Notes: a model not told the origin generated them from the sequence alone. 64,000 bases of DNA from JBEBVQ01 sp037190845 (GCA_037190845.1 JBBCJI010000001.1:248001-312000); one strand, 5' to 3'; shown: positions 18,187 through 28,230, counted from the first letter of the stretch. Numbers and translations are program-made.

Positions 18187-18630
18187 ATGGAAACTGCTAA
18201 CAGAGGACTAAGCATTACAAGATTGTTACCTGCTCCGGTTGATCTGGTTTGGGAAGCATGGACCAACCCGGGACAAATCATCCACTGGTGGGGCCCTGAC
18301 GGCTTTACCAGCACGATTCATACCATGGATGTAACAACAGATGGCGAGTGGCGATTGACAATGCATGGCCCTGACGGGAAAAACTATCCGAATAGAAGTA
18401 TGTTCCGGGAAATTGTGCCATTTAAAAAAATCGTGTTCCAGCACTTCAATCCCAATTACCTGGCCACCATTGTTTTTGAATCTCAGGGAAAAGAAACCTT
18501 CATGGAATGGGCGGTACTCTTTGAAACAACTGAACTGTTCGAAACTGTGGTAAAGGTGTTTAAAGCGGACGAAGGCTTATATCAGAATGCGGAAAAGCTT
18601 GAAAACCACCTGAAACAAAAAATGCAGTAA
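18187..18630 (+). CDS. SRPBCC / AHSA1-type domain protein
   Basis: 147 aa. The opening ITRLLPAPVDLVWEAWTNP followed by IIHWWGPDGFTSTI is the hallmark of the activator-of-Hsp90-homologue 1-like START/Bet v 1 family, single-domain bacterial form. Ligand and partner are unknown in most bacteria. It heads a run of three plus-strand genes spaced 54-64 bp apart, probably a loose transcription unit. Confidence 0.88.
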   Translation: METANRGLSITRLLPAPVDLVWEAWTNPGQIIHWWGPDGFTSTIHTMDVTTDGEWRLTMHGPDGKNYPNRSMFREIVPFKKIVFQHFNPNYLATIVFESQGKETFMEWAVLFETTELFETVVKVFKADEGLYQNAEKLENHLKQKMQ

Positions 18631-18684
18631 TTATAGGGATGTCACACTCCTGTTCAACAGAGACATTATAAACGTAGCAACAAC

Positions 18685-19251
18685 ATGAAAAACAATAAAA
18701 ACAAATTATCAGCAGCACAGCAGGCAGAGCTCCTCAGCACATTAAAAGCACGTTTCGAGAAGAACAAAGACCGCCATAAAGGCCTCTCATGGGACAAAAT
18801 ACAGGACAGGCTGGAAGCGAATCCCGGCAAGCTCTGGTCGCTCTTCCAAATGGAGGAAACCGGCGGCGAGCCGGATGTGGTGGGTCATGATAAAAAGACG
18901 GGCGAATATATTTTTTACGATTGCTCACCGGAAAGCCCCAAAGGCCGTAGAAGCTGTTGCTTCGACGACGAAGCGCTGGAATCACGGAAAGAACACAAAC
19001 CGGCTCACAGTGCTATGGGTATGGCTGAAGAAATGGGTATTGAGCTTTTAACGGAAAAAGAATACCGGGAGCTGCAGCAGTTGGGTACATTCGATCTGAA
19101 AACCTCAAGCTGGGTGCAAACGCCCTCCGATATACGTAAACTCAGTGGCGCTGTATTTTGTGACCGCCGTTACAACACGGTATTCCTGTATCACAACGGC
19201 GCAGAATCTTACTACGGCGCCCGCGCATTCAGGGGGTCGCTCAGAGTCTGA
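18685..19251 (+). CDS. DUF4256 family protein
   Basis: 188 aa, soluble. The features SLFQMEETGGEPDVVGHD and FYDCSPESPKGRRSCCFD, then GMAEEMGIELLTEKEYR and FRGSLRV at the C-terminus, match the DUF4256 family. The function is unknown. It sits between the SRPBCC and the flavin-binding-like gene, both often associated with stress responses. Confidence 0.8.
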   Translation: MKNNKNKLSAAQQAELLSTLKARFEKNKDRHKGLSWDKIQDRLEANPGKLWSLFQMEETGGEPDVVGHDKKTGEYIFYDCSPESPKGRRSCCFDDEALESRKEHKPAHSAMGMAEEMGIELLTEKEYRELQQLGTFDLKTSSWVQTPSDIRKLSGAVFCDRRYNTVFLYHNGAESYYGARAFRGSLRV

Positions 19252-19315
19252 CAAATGGGACTGGTACGACTTTTATACGTGATAGGAATAACACCCGGTT
19301 TCAAAAACGTATATT

Positions 19316-19822
19316 ATGAGTCAGGAAAATGTATTTGACCAGGAAGCCCTCGAGAAGCTGAAGGGTCTGGTAGATAAGATTGATGTCTGTATGTTCTGTT
19401 CCGCTATTGACGATGGATCATTGCATTCCGTACCTATGAGCCGGCAGGAAGTAGATGGTACAGGCGCGATATGGTTTTTGCTCTCAGCCGAAAGTGATAC
19501 CTGCAGAAATGTGATCGAAGACCCGCGGGTACAGCTTTTATATGCACATGTAGGCGATTATAATTTCCTTACCGTCAAAGGGAAAGCAACCATCAGCCAG
19601 GACAAAGAGCGCATCGAAAAGTATTGGAACAAGTTTGTGGAAGCCTGGTTCGAGCAAGGCAAAGAGGATCCCAATATCCGAGTAATGAAAGTGGAGGTGG
19701 AAGATGCGCATTATTGGGATAATAAAAGCAATAAGCTCGTTACGTTCATAAAGCTGGCCGCAAGCGCTATATCAGGAAGTAAATTGGACCTTGGAAGACA
19801 AGGTGATATAGTTATTCCATAG
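19316..19822 (+). CDS. Pyridoxamine 5'-phosphate oxidase-like (general stress protein 26 type) flavoprotein
   Basis: 168 aa with the split-barrel FMN-binding fold: IDVCMFCSAIDDGSLHSVPM, then IWFLLSAESDTCRNV and FLTVKGKATISQDKERIEKYW. It resembles the general stress protein 26 branch rather than true PdxH, which is longer and has the PLP-site motifs. It probably binds flavin or F420-like cofactors; the reaction is unknown. Confidence 0.83.
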   Translation: MSQENVFDQEALEKLKGLVDKIDVCMFCSAIDDGSLHSVPMSRQEVDGTGAIWFLLSAESDTCRNVIEDPRVQLLYAHVGDYNFLTVKGKATISQDKERIEKYWNKFVEAWFEQGKEDPNIRVMKVEVEDAHYWDNKSNKLVTFIKLAASAISGSKLDLGRQGDIVIP

Positions 19823-19848
19823 GGGTTCACCTTTTAAACAACAAGAAC

Positions 19849-22095
19849 CTACCGTATCAGCGTCACATCCCCCCGGAATGTCTTCAGCTCATTACTCAGC
19901 GGCATCGTTACGGACACGATGTAGAAGTACACCCCTACTTCAGCCGGCTGACCATTGAAAACACCATCCCATCCACCCCGGGGATCTGTAGTGCTGAACA
20001 CCAGCTGACCAAAACGGTTGTACACTTTAAACTCTGTCAGCTTTTCAAACTTGAGATTAGCGATGCGGAAAATATCATTCCGTCCATCCCCGTTCGGCGT
20101 AAATGCTGTTGGCAGCACCGCTGTTGAATTATATTCCACGCGAACGCGGATTTCCGCAGTTGCGATACAACCAAATCCGTTCGTAGCCGTAACATGATAC
20201 ACCATATCCTGCAGCGGGTTGGCCCAGGGACTTGCTATATCTGTATTACTCAATGCCTGCCCCGGCCTCCATAACCATTTTACGGCTTCACTTTCTGTAA
20301 CAAGCTGTACAGAATCGCCATATTGTATTACGGTGTCAGCAGGGCTGATTCTGTCGAATGTCATGGACGGCTGGATGATGATCACAACAGTATCTTCGGT
20401 GGTACAGCCGGCTCCGGGCGTACTTACCCGTACCGTCTTCGTATGCGTACCCGGCGCTCCCATAAAGCGGTTATCTGCGTCATGGTCGTTGCGTAATCCA
20501 TCTGCGGGCAACCATTGGTACCGGTAATCCACTCCTTCCGGTTTCGCGGTGACAGAGACGGCTACCGAATCACCGGCACAGCCAATCACCTCACCGGCGA
20601 TCACTCTGGGGTACTGTTCGACAACGGCCGTATAGTAAACTTTCCGCGGCGGACAGGTTGCCGGCGCTCCGGGCAGAAATGCAGTCAGGGAATAGGTCGT
20701 TGTTTTATCCGGATGGTCAATGATTGTGAATGCCGATGTGTCAGATACGAGATCCGGGTGTGACCATCTGAAATCCAGTGCAGGGTCAACAGTAGCAGTG
20801 ATAACCACCTCATCTCCCGGGCATGTTGTATCCGGAGCAGGTATACGCACATCCAGAGAGTCGTGGATAATCGCAATAATTTCACGCAGCATTACATCCT
20901 GCTGACCGCTGCCCGGCGTACCTCCGGGCACACAGGCCGACTGCTCTTTACCCCATACCTGGATCACGGCCTGCCGCGTTCCGATCGCAAGAGACCTCGG
21001 CAGCGGTTTGATCTCCAGATATGCCTCCTGCTGGTTTGCCGGTATCTGAAACGGTGTATTAATAAGCTCATAGTCTGCCCCGTTCTCCGCCGTGCCGGAT
21101 ATAACCAGCCGGAATGATTCCGGTAGCGGAGTGGCAAAATTCCTCCGGAAGCTGATCTGAGCTGTATGGCATCCGCGCACCAGCTCTACAAGTGTATCAT
21201 TACCGCCCGGCTGATCACCCATGTCCATATTGCAGGAGGCAAAATCTCCCGCTACGCCTCCTCCGGAAAAAGTAAGCTTACCGGCAGTAACTGTAGTAAC
21301 CTGAACGGTAGTATCTCCAATGACACCTGCCCTAACGGAGTCGCCGAAGTTGTAATAGATCTTATCACACACGATTGCCATCCCGCCTGCCAGGCTCCCC
21401 GGAGCCGTTACCGGAGCGCCCGTCACCCGCCATTCTTTTACCATCACCCCATTGGGATCATACTTCCGGAGCCACTGCTCCGGATGCCCTGTCCGCAGCA
21501 GGTAGAAATGGTCATGATTATCTACAGCCATATCGTAAGAGCCGCTCCCGACAAACCCGGGAATGACCGTCAGCAGCGTGGCATCACCGGTGCCATTGTA
21601 TTTCCATACTTCCGCATCCGAGATACCCGTAACGCTAAGCCCATAGATCACATTTTTACCGCCGCCGAAATTACTCACGGTGCTGGGCATCTTATGGCCG
21701 GTATTCACCCAGTTAGCGCCATCGTGATAATAGATGTCGTGATGTACGCCTCCGCCAAATCCTGCGCCGTATGTAGTGTAGAATGTAGGCGATGGCCCTG
21801 GCGCATTGATGTTATTGCTGACGGCCAGTCCGAAGCTTGCATTGGGATCCCCGCCGGGCAATGCAATGGTATTTAATGAAGGATTGGTAGCAGACAGCGG
21901 CTGGGACGGATCCCAATTGTAAATCTTATCCCGGGCGGAGATATATACCAATCCACCTGTAGCGCCGCATACCGGGAGTTGCGCATAGGCATACTGGCCA
22001 ATAGTACACAACGCAAGCAGCAGCGCTGTTAATGCGCTGCTTTTTACCAATCCCTTTACTTGCTGAATATATGCTCCTGTTAAAATCCTCATCAT
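19849..22095 (-). CDS. T9SS-secreted protein with gliding-motility-associated (CHU_C) C-terminal domain
   Basis: 748 aa. A signal peptide near residues 15-39 (ends AYAQ) is followed by a beta-propeller-like region, a Calx-beta-like segment and Ig/PKD-like domains with paired Cys. The C-terminal 90 residues, starting LPTAFTPNGDGRNDIF and containing VYNRFGQLVF and GGWDGVFNG, form the type B CTD used for type IX secretion. It is expected on the cell surface or in the medium. Its ATG overlaps the stop of the upstream gene by 4 bp, so the two cargo proteins are probably made together. Confidence 0.9.
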   Translation of the reverse strand: MMRILTGAYIQQVKGLVKSSALTALLLALCTIGQYAYAQLPVCGATGGLVYISARDKIYNWDPSQPLSATNPSLNTIALPGGDPNASFGLAVSNNINAPGPSPTFYTTYGAGFGGGVHHDIYYHDGANWVNTGHKMPSTVSNFGGGKNVIYGLSVTGISDAEVWKYNGTGDATLLTVIPGFVGSGSYDMAVDNHDHFYLLRTGHPEQWLRKYDPNGVMVKEWRVTGAPVTAPGSLAGGMAIVCDKIYYNFGDSVRAGVIGDTTVQVTTVTAGKLTFSGGGVAGDFASCNMDMGDQPGGNDTLVELVRGCHTAQISFRRNFATPLPESFRLVISGTAENGADYELINTPFQIPANQQEAYLEIKPLPRSLAIGTRQAVIQVWGKEQSACVPGGTPGSGQQDVMLREIIAIIHDSLDVRIPAPDTTCPGDEVVITATVDPALDFRWSHPDLVSDTSAFTIIDHPDKTTTYSLTAFLPGAPATCPPRKVYYTAVVEQYPRVIAGEVIGCAGDSVAVSVTAKPEGVDYRYQWLPADGLRNDHDADNRFMGAPGTHTKTVRVSTPGAGCTTEDTVVIIIQPSMTFDRISPADTVIQYGDSVQLVTESEAVKWLWRPGQALSNTDIASPWANPLQDMVYHVTATNGFGCIATAEIRVRVEYNSTAVLPTAFTPNGDGRNDIFRIANLKFEKLTEFKVYNRFGQLVFSTTDPRGGWDGVFNGQPAEVGVYFYIVSVTMPLSNELKTFRGDVTLIR

Positions 22096-24512
22096 TCCTT
22101 TACCAGTTTCAACCTTACCGATCTGTCTTTATCCTGAATCTCCACGAAGTAAATACCTGGTGCAAACGCTGTCATGTCCAGATCAAAAACGGCGCCATTC
22201 AAAACGTTCTGATGCAGCACCTGTCCGCTGATATTCACAATACGTAAAAGCGCATCCTGAAGCGGATATTCAGAGCGGATCACGGTGTGATTACCTGTCG
22301 GATTCGGAGCAACCGATATGGCATGACCACCATTCAGGCCCGGTACCGATCCTGCTGTTAAATCAACCGTGACACAATCAGATGTGTCGCTGCAGCCACC
22401 TGCTGTAACTACTACGGCATAGCTACCGCTTGCTACAGGGATGTATTCCTGTTCCGCTGCCCCATCAATTACGGTATTATCCTCGCAGTTAATCCACACA
22501 TAGCTGTCTGCGTTACCGGCATGCAGTATATTTTCCCGGTTTTCAAGGGTAGCCACAGGAGTCGTATTTACCGTGAGATCCAACACAACAGTGCTATCGC
22601 AACCACTTTGATTAGTAAGTGTCAACACATGCACACCGGAAGAATAATATACAGTGGTATCATTCCATACCAGGCTGTCGCAGGCAGGCAAAGTCAGGAA
22701 TGTATTGGGGCTGCTTTTCCCTATGGTAATGTCATAGCTGTATACACTATCGCAGTTAGTTACAGAGGTATACGTCTGCGTATATTGTCCGGAGACCTTG
22801 TATGTAATACCATTAAAAGTAACCGAATCACAGTAATGACCCGTATACACCGGGAAATGATATCCGTTTGTAATCGTCAGGTTAAACGTTACAATACTGT
22901 CACAAAGTAATGTATTTACAAAGGTGTCCTTGAACGTACCGCTGTTTTTATATGTTTTGCCATTATAGACAAAGCTGTCGCAGGTAATCTCGTTAAAAGT
23001 GCTTCCGGTAGCACATTCCGGGCGGATTTTCAGAATGAAAATATCATCTCCCCCCTTAGGAGTATTTTCAAGAACATTTGATCCCGGATCAAAATCCACC
23101 TTACCATCTGTGGTTCCCGCAATGAATATATCTCCCGATGGAGACTGAGCGATTCCTGTAACCGAAGAACTGACGGTGGCGGCTGTACCGTCACCCGGGG
23201 TCAGCAGGTCTACAAATGAACCATCAATAGCTTTATACCTTATTACAAAATAATCCTGGAAACCATATGGCATGCGCTCTACCATATCGGGAAGACCATC
23301 GGTAAAATTGGTCTTCTCCTGGAAATATCCGCCTACAACTACATTCCCTGCATTATCCAACATAACCGTATTTCCATTGCTGCTTTCCGATGTAGGCATG
23401 GTATTGACCCACTCAAAATCGCCTTCTGCATCATACTTCAACAGGAAACAAGCCCTGCTCCCTCCGGAGAGTCGCAAAGCACCACTCGGTGGATTGAAAT
23501 AAACATCTCCATTAAATCCTCCCGTTACATACACACTTTCTGACGCATCTACTGCTATGCCATATGGAATATCCGAGTTCGCCTGCCCTACCCCCCTGCT
23601 CCAGACATGATAACCGTCCGGATCGTATTTGGCAAAGAAAATATCGGCTCCACCCTTAGACTGCAAACTTGGGGCAACAGAGGGAGTATTATTGTCGAAA
23701 TTTACAGTGCCTTCATAAATCCCGGTAATATAAACATTCCTACGGGCATCGGTAACTAACGCATAGCCAATATCCTGCCCAGTACTGCCAAACTTGCGTG
23801 CCCAAATGCAGTTGCCGGCTGAGCTGTATTTAGCCATGTATACATCAGTGCCACTCCCCGTAAGATTTACAACAGGAGTACTCCCCCCGTTAAAATCCAC
23901 AGTACCATGAAACTGCCCGGTGATATAAATGTTTCCCTGATTGTCTACCGTTAGGCCCCGTGCCCTTAAATTCGTCTGAGCAACGCTTCCTTTCATACTT
24001 TTTGCCCAGACATAATTGCCTGCTGTGTCGTACTGAGCCAGGAAAATATTAGTGGATAGTGCATTGTTGGTAGACAAATTATTGGTGACACCCGGATCCG
24101 GATTAAAATCAACATTCAAGCCACGGAACTGACCTGTAAGCAAAACATGGCCTGCATCGTCCACCGCGACGGTAACGCCTGCGTCAGCATTGGCTGCACC
24201 GATATTGAATGCCCACCTGTAATTCCCGTCGGCATCATACTTTGCCAGGAAGATATCTGTACTTCCTTTGGATATGAGATTCTTTATGTCAGATCCGGGA
24301 TCGAAATCTGAGGTTCCTGAAAAGCTGCCCGTAATGTAAAAATTCCCGGCATTGTCCACTGCAATGGAACTCACATTATCTCCCGATGGACCCGCAATCT
24401 CTTTCAGCCATTTGATATCTTGAGCAAAAAGCGACTGAGCGCCTGGCAGCAGTAATGCACAAAGAAATACCGATAATACGCTGCGATAAAATGTAAATTT
24501 CTTCAAACTCAT
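22092..24512 (-). CDS. T9SS-secreted SBBP beta-propeller protein with type A sorting domain
   Basis: 806 aa. The signal peptide ends near LFAQ. Residues about 40-490 hold eight to nine SBBP-type repeats of the form VDNAGNFYITGSFSG followed by FLAKYDADGNYRW. Next are three Cys-containing repeats (CDSFVYNGKTYKNSG, CDSVTFNGITYKVSG, CDSLVWND). The C-terminus (ISVAPNPTGNHTVI ... GIYFVEI) is the type A T9SS sorting domain that directs export and anchoring. The overlap with the next gene suggests joint assembly on the surface. Confidence 0.9.
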   Translation of the reverse strand: MSLKKFTFYRSVLSVFLCALLLPGAQSLFAQDIKWLKEIAGPSGDNVSSIAVDNAGNFYITGSFSGTSDFDPGSDIKNLISKGSTDIFLAKYDADGNYRWAFNIGAANADAGVTVAVDDAGHVLLTGQFRGLNVDFNPDPGVTNNLSTNNALSTNIFLAQYDTAGNYVWAKSMKGSVAQTNLRARGLTVDNQGNIYITGQFHGTVDFNGGSTPVVNLTGSGTDVYMAKYSSAGNCIWARKFGSTGQDIGYALVTDARRNVYITGIYEGTVNFDNNTPSVAPSLQSKGGADIFFAKYDPDGYHVWSRGVGQANSDIPYGIAVDASESVYVTGGFNGDVYFNPPSGALRLSGGSRACFLLKYDAEGDFEWVNTMPTSESSNGNTVMLDNAGNVVVGGYFQEKTNFTDGLPDMVERMPYGFQDYFVIRYKAIDGSFVDLLTPGDGTAATVSSSVTGIAQSPSGDIFIAGTTDGKVDFDPGSNVLENTPKGGDDIFILKIRPECATGSTFNEITCDSFVYNGKTYKNSGTFKDTFVNTLLCDSIVTFNLTITNGYHFPVYTGHYCDSVTFNGITYKVSGQYTQTYTSVTNCDSVYSYDITIGKSSPNTFLTLPACDSLVWNDTTVYYSSGVHVLTLTNQSGCDSTVVLDLTVNTTPVATLENRENILHAGNADSYVWINCEDNTVIDGAAEQEYIPVASGSYAVVVTAGGCSDTSDCVTVDLTAGSVPGLNGGHAISVAPNPTGNHTVIRSEYPLQDALLRIVNISGQVLHQNVLNGAVFDLDMTAFAPGIYFVEIQDKDRSVRLKLVKE

Positions 24513-24706
24513 CTGTTTCTGTGTTAAGGATCATTGCCGGTATAAATTCCGGTAACAACTTGGTTTAAAATTTGTCTATTGCAAATTTCCTTATAAAGAA
24601 ACGCAGCACAATACGGCGATCCCCGTATTTAACGTGGGGTAATTACCCCATTTAACAAGGACAATTGAAGGGAAAAGGAAATGTGAATACAGGATCCGGA
24701 GGGCTG

Positions 24707-25363
24707 TTATTCTACCAATCCGTTTTTAAGCGCAAAACGAACGAGCCCTACCACATTGTTAATATTCAGCTTTTGCATGATATTAGTTCTGTGGGTATCA
24801 ATCGTTTTAGGACTTAAGAACAGTTCTTCGGCAATCTTCGTATTGGATTTCCCGTTGGCGATCTGCACAAGGATTTCTACTTCCCGCGCAGAGAGCTGAT
24901 CCAGGGCCGGATCCCGGTTTGCTGTGAGTTTTTCTACCGGGTCAGTCATAGAATTTAACGAAACGGTAATCTCGCTGCTGAAGTAAAGACGCCCGTCAAG
25001 TACGGTATTGATGGCTTCCAGTAAGGTTGATTTATCTATGTTTTTCAGCAGGTAACCGGAAGCGCCCACTTCAATCATCTTGCGGATGATGGATTTCTCA
25101 TCGTGGGTGGTAAGGGCAATGATCTTAATGCCGGAATGCTTTTTGATGATAAACGATGCTGTATCAAAGCCATTCATCAGCGGCATTTCAATATCTACGA
25201 GTACTACATCTACAGGGGTGGTTTCGAGAAACTGCAGGGCTTCTTTGCCATTATTGGCACACCCGACCACTACAAACTGCTTTTCTGTTGCAAACAACGA
25301 CTTAAGTCCATCGATGAATAACTGATGATCGTCAATGATAAATATCCTGATCTGCCGGGGCAT
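24707..25363 (-). CDS. NarL/LuxR-family response regulator
   Basis: 218 aa from ATG 25363; upstream in-frame Met codons precede the receiver without similarity. The receiver domain has acidic pair IIDDH and phospho-Asp57 (VLVDIEMP). The C-terminal LuxR HTH reads LSAREVEILVQIANGKSNTKIAEEL ... TIDTHR. No kinase gene is adjacent. The TPR-type HisKA_3 kinase at 36916-38928 is of the class that normally pairs with such regulators and may be its partner. It follows the two T9SS genes on the same strand. Confidence 0.92.
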   Translation of the reverse strand: MPRQIRIFIIDDHQLFIDGLKSLFATEKQFVVVGCANNGKEALQFLETTPVDVVLVDIEMPLMNGFDTASFIIKKHSGIKIIALTTHDEKSIIRKMIEVGASGYLLKNIDKSTLLEAINTVLDGRLYFSSEITVSLNSMTDPVEKLTANRDPALDQLSAREVEILVQIANGKSNTKIAEELFLSPKTIDTHRTNIMQKLNINNVVGLVRFALKNGLVE

Positions 25364-25470
25364 ACACAATATTACGGATTGTTGGCGGAAAATGCTACAG
25401 AGGCTGCGCTTCAAATACTGTCATAATCTACATTTTCGCGGATGTTCCAGTGCCTGCTTTATGGCAGGCG

Positions 25471-25741
25471 ATGAGTATTTACAACAGGACTATCACTAAC
25501 GAATAAAAAAGTATTATATAGATTAAAGAGAAACCACCTGTTTGTTACCGGTTTGCTGTGAGGCACAACGTCGTTCGTAGGGGCAACTCTCGCAGTGATC
25601 CGTTTTATTTGGACGGGGGTAAACCCCACCCCTACGAGGGCTATCCTTTCCCGGATGTTTTCATCGTTTACCAAAGGAAAATGATATTAATACACAACGT
25701 GATTATCACCAATGAATAAGAAAAGCTATTGTACAGTTTTC
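25471..25741. repeat. Degenerate direct repeat pair around a palindromic element
   Basis: The stretches 25471-25526 and 25682-25741 are diverged copies of each other (shared core TATCAC-AA-GAATAA and flanks). Between them lies a palindromic insert with CGTAGGGGC near 25577 and CCCCTACG near 25630. The right-hand copy is the 3' end of the decayed gene at 25669-25905. Confidence 0.45.
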
Positions 25742-25905
25742 GAAGGGTATCCAGGACTACGAGTTCTTTTATACCGTCCCGATCTAAATCACCAGTAAAG
25801 GGAGTCTATGATCACAAAATGTCCGGGAATCGGAATTTCCTGTCCCGAAACAGCGACTGCACTAAGTAATGAGCACAGAAATATTAGTTGTGTGATTTTT
25901 CTCAT
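25669..25905 (-). pseudogene. Decayed small secreted protein with a GDLDRDG calcium-type motif
   Basis: ATG 25905 starts a signal peptide (ITQLIFLCSLLSAVAVSGQ), then GHFVIIDSLY before a TGA at 25789. In the neighbouring frame the sequence continues TGDLDRDGIKELVVLD, a VCBS/FG-GAP-like acidic loop, to a stop at 25669. A one-base shift near 25793 joins the two into a sensible protein, so this is probably a frameshifted and truncated gene. Confidence 0.45.
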
Positions 25906-25981
25906 AAGGACATTTTTCCGAAAATAATTAACGCCTGAACATGACAATATCATGATTCGACATTGCCTTATAAAAGCCATT

Positions 25982-26761
25982 TTATTTTTCTTCCTTCTCC
26001 GGGTCAGCATCCTGAATTTTACTTAATCTCAAAACAGCTGCATCGAGAGAATCTTTCCTGTTGGATGCTTGCTTATTATAATAACTGGCTACCCCACTTT
26101 TCCGAGCGAGGTCAGATAAGTTGATAAGATATAGATAGGCTTCGTGTAAACTCCCTCTAAGTATGCAATGAACGGATAGTCTATGATATTTCATTTCATA
26201 ATCTGCGCAATGCCTGGCTTTACTTTCCAATATATAATACTCACCATCAAATATGCCCGTACCTTCAGGGCACGGATTTTCAAAGGCCCAGTAGTAGCTG
26301 CTTTTCAACAATATAATAAATTGAAACCAGTCTTTTTGCGAAATAGTTTGTTTCGATGATGCCAAAACAGTATCACTCGTGAGTGTAATACCCCCGTAAG
26401 AGCGGGGATAGTCATTGCCAATATCTGCTATGATAAACTTTGTTGTAAGCTGAATCTCGCCGCTCGCAGTTTCCTCAATAAAGAAAACAAAATCGGGAGG
26501 AGTAAAGTGAGGCCGTTGGATATACAGGATATAGGCCTCCCTGTTTATGGTTTTCAGATCCGGGAGGTCTAAAAGCTTGAGAAAACGTGACCTGAAGATA
26601 TTTCCCCGGATCGCCCACATGGAATCTTCTGTCTTCAGTGTCTGTTTGTAACCCTTTATAACTTGCAGGGAATCTTCAGCAAATATCTTGCACCTTGGCG
26701 CTCTCTGATTGCAAGCCAGGCACGTGAGACAAATAATCAGAGCACAATAGAATGTCCGCAT
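25982..26761 (-). CDS. Hypothetical lipoprotein
   Basis: 259 aa. The signal peptide ends in a lipobox (CLTCLAC), giving a lipidated Cys near residue 17. The mature protein is polar with a basic/acidic C-terminal tail (DADPEKEEK) and mixed alpha/beta pattern. No family recognised. It may have been co-transcribed with the decayed secreted gene that follows 76 bp downstream. Confidence 0.7.
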   Translation of the reverse strand: MRTFYCALIICLTCLACNQRAPRCKIFAEDSLQVIKGYKQTLKTEDSMWAIRGNIFRSRFLKLLDLPDLKTINREAYILYIQRPHFTPPDFVFFIEETASGEIQLTTKFIIADIGNDYPRSYGGITLTSDTVLASSKQTISQKDWFQFIILLKSSYYWAFENPCPEGTGIFDGEYYILESKARHCADYEMKYHRLSVHCILRGSLHEAYLYLINLSDLARKSGVASYYNKQASNRKDSLDAAVLRLSKIQDADPEKEEK

Positions 26762-26927
26762 AAATGAAAAGTTAATGGATTATCAATCACTATTTCGAAA
26801 TCATATACCGGACAACCTACAAACAAAATACGTACACTGTCTGTTTGATTGCGAGTAGGACAGGTTTTATCATGAATGGTAAGATCATATTTACATGGCC
26901 TCGGGAACAATCCCCGTTTAATCCCCT

Positions 26928-27488
26928 TTATTCTTCCATCATCAAATACAAATGTTCCACTAATTGGAAAACTCTTTCCTTAGTCAGGCTCAGCACCTTT
27001 GAGGAGACAATGATACGCTGCATTGTACCACCTCCTGAATATTCTTCTGCGGCTAAGGTGGCTATCAGATTTTTTTCATTATCCCTGAATGAAACCCAAC
27101 TTCGTTGTGCATTCTTGAGTATCTGCTGGTCAGCAGGGGCCAGTCTGCTTATTAATATCTTATAGTACTTATTCAACAGTCCGTCGTATGCTTCCAGCAA
27201 TTCGTATGATGCTTCTACCATACCGATGGTGGAGTAGTCGATCTCAAGTTTTTTCTCATGAAGTTTTTCAATGACAAAAGTGTCCATGGTAAAATCAATC
27301 TCAATTTTCCGCTGGAAATCCGAAAGATATTGATCTCCCTTTTCCAATTGAGTTTTCAATTGTTTTGCCTGAACCTCTATTTCCTGCTTCAGTTGAATGA
27401 TTTCAGTAGCGGTCAATTCCCGGGGCGCTTGCCCAAATGTGCTTTTAAAACTTAAAATAAGCACAAGGATGAAACAGCTTCTCTTCAT
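26928..27488 (-). CDS. LprI-like (DUF1311) secreted protein
   Basis: 186 aa from ATG 27488, which gives the best signal peptide (MKRSCFILVLILSFKSTFG). A helical charged middle part is followed by ILKNAQRSWVSFRDNEKNLIATLAAEEYSGG, the core of the LprI / DUF1311 family, where one member inhibits lysozyme. The conserved Cys pairs of LprI are not evident here, so lysozyme inhibition is not assured. Periplasmic location is expected. Confidence 0.7.
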   Translation of the reverse strand: MKRSCFILVLILSFKSTFGQAPRELTATEIIQLKQEIEVQAKQLKTQLEKGDQYLSDFQRKIEIDFTMDTFVIEKLHEKKLEIDYSTIGMVEASYELLEAYDGLLNKYYKILISRLAPADQQILKNAQRSWVSFRDNEKNLIATLAAEEYSGGGTMQRIIVSSKVLSLTKERVFQLVEHLYLMMEE

Positions 27489-27693
27489 AAATTGGAACGT
27501 GTCCCTATTTTTCAACCATGCAAAAAAATCACTACTGATTGATCGGGCATTTCAAATATACAGTATATTTATAACGGAAGCTGCTTGTGCCTGAGTACCG
27601 CCAAGCTGAAGTGACGGAATGAAATTAGGAAGCTATCCCCTCCAGGATTTTAGATTTTATACGTATTTTACAAACCAGAAATAGTTTCCTGTA

Positions 27694-28230
27694 ATGAAAT
27701 TGCGTATTCCCATATTAATGTTACTCATTCCGCTTATGCTCCCCTCGTCCTGTAAGAAAACACAGGATCAGCTCCGTGTCATTAATATGGATTTTAAAAG
27801 CCTGGTCATGCGTGATATCAATGCAAATCCTGTGGGGATAACCGGTGATCCATCCGATCAATTCCGGAATGAAGACTGGCCGGATTGGATTCACGCTCAT
27901 TTTAAAGATATGGATACTGCATTTCTCCCTGCCGGGCCGGGGGAGGCTCCTCAGGATATTATTCTTTTTCCAAATCCGGCTCAAACAGCCCAGTATCTGG
28001 CGGTAAACATATCTGATACCGCAAATTTGAAAGTTATTATGATTAACACCAAAGGGGATTGTGTTCTGAAGATGAGCCGTACTATCACCGGGGGATCTTA
28101 TCAGACGCTCATGTTACCGTTCCATGAAGCGCATGTCACAAAAAACAATCATTATCGCTTGTATTATGCCTTCTCGGTAAGGGAATATCCGTTTTTCAAT
28201 AAAGGCCATGCCAACCTGTTATTGAATTAG
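27694..28230 (+). CDS. Hypothetical lipoprotein
   Basis: 178 aa with signal peptide and lipobox (LMLPSSC, Cys near residue 20). The C-terminal half (DIILFPNPAQTAQYLAVN ... GGSYQTLMLPF) resembles the beta-sandwich of T9SS type A-like domains (FPNPA...), but the protein is short and lacks the usual C-terminal Lys-rich end. I would call it a surface or periplasmic lipoprotein of unknown function. Confidence 0.65.
   Translation: MKLRIPILMLLIPLMLPSSCKKTQDQLRVINMDFKSLVMRDINANPVGITGDPSDQFRNEDWPDWIHAHFKDMDTAFLPAGPGEAPQDIILFPNPAQTAQYLAVNISDTANLKVIMINTKGDCVLKMSRTITGGSYQTLMLPFHEAHVTKNNHYRLYYAFSVREYPFFNKGHANLLLN

Noticed and set aside
21166..21876. A 236-codon plus-strand ORF opposite the T9SS gene.
   Set aside because: It lies fully antisense to the well-supported T9SS cargo gene, has no domain pattern, and reflects that gene's codon bias.
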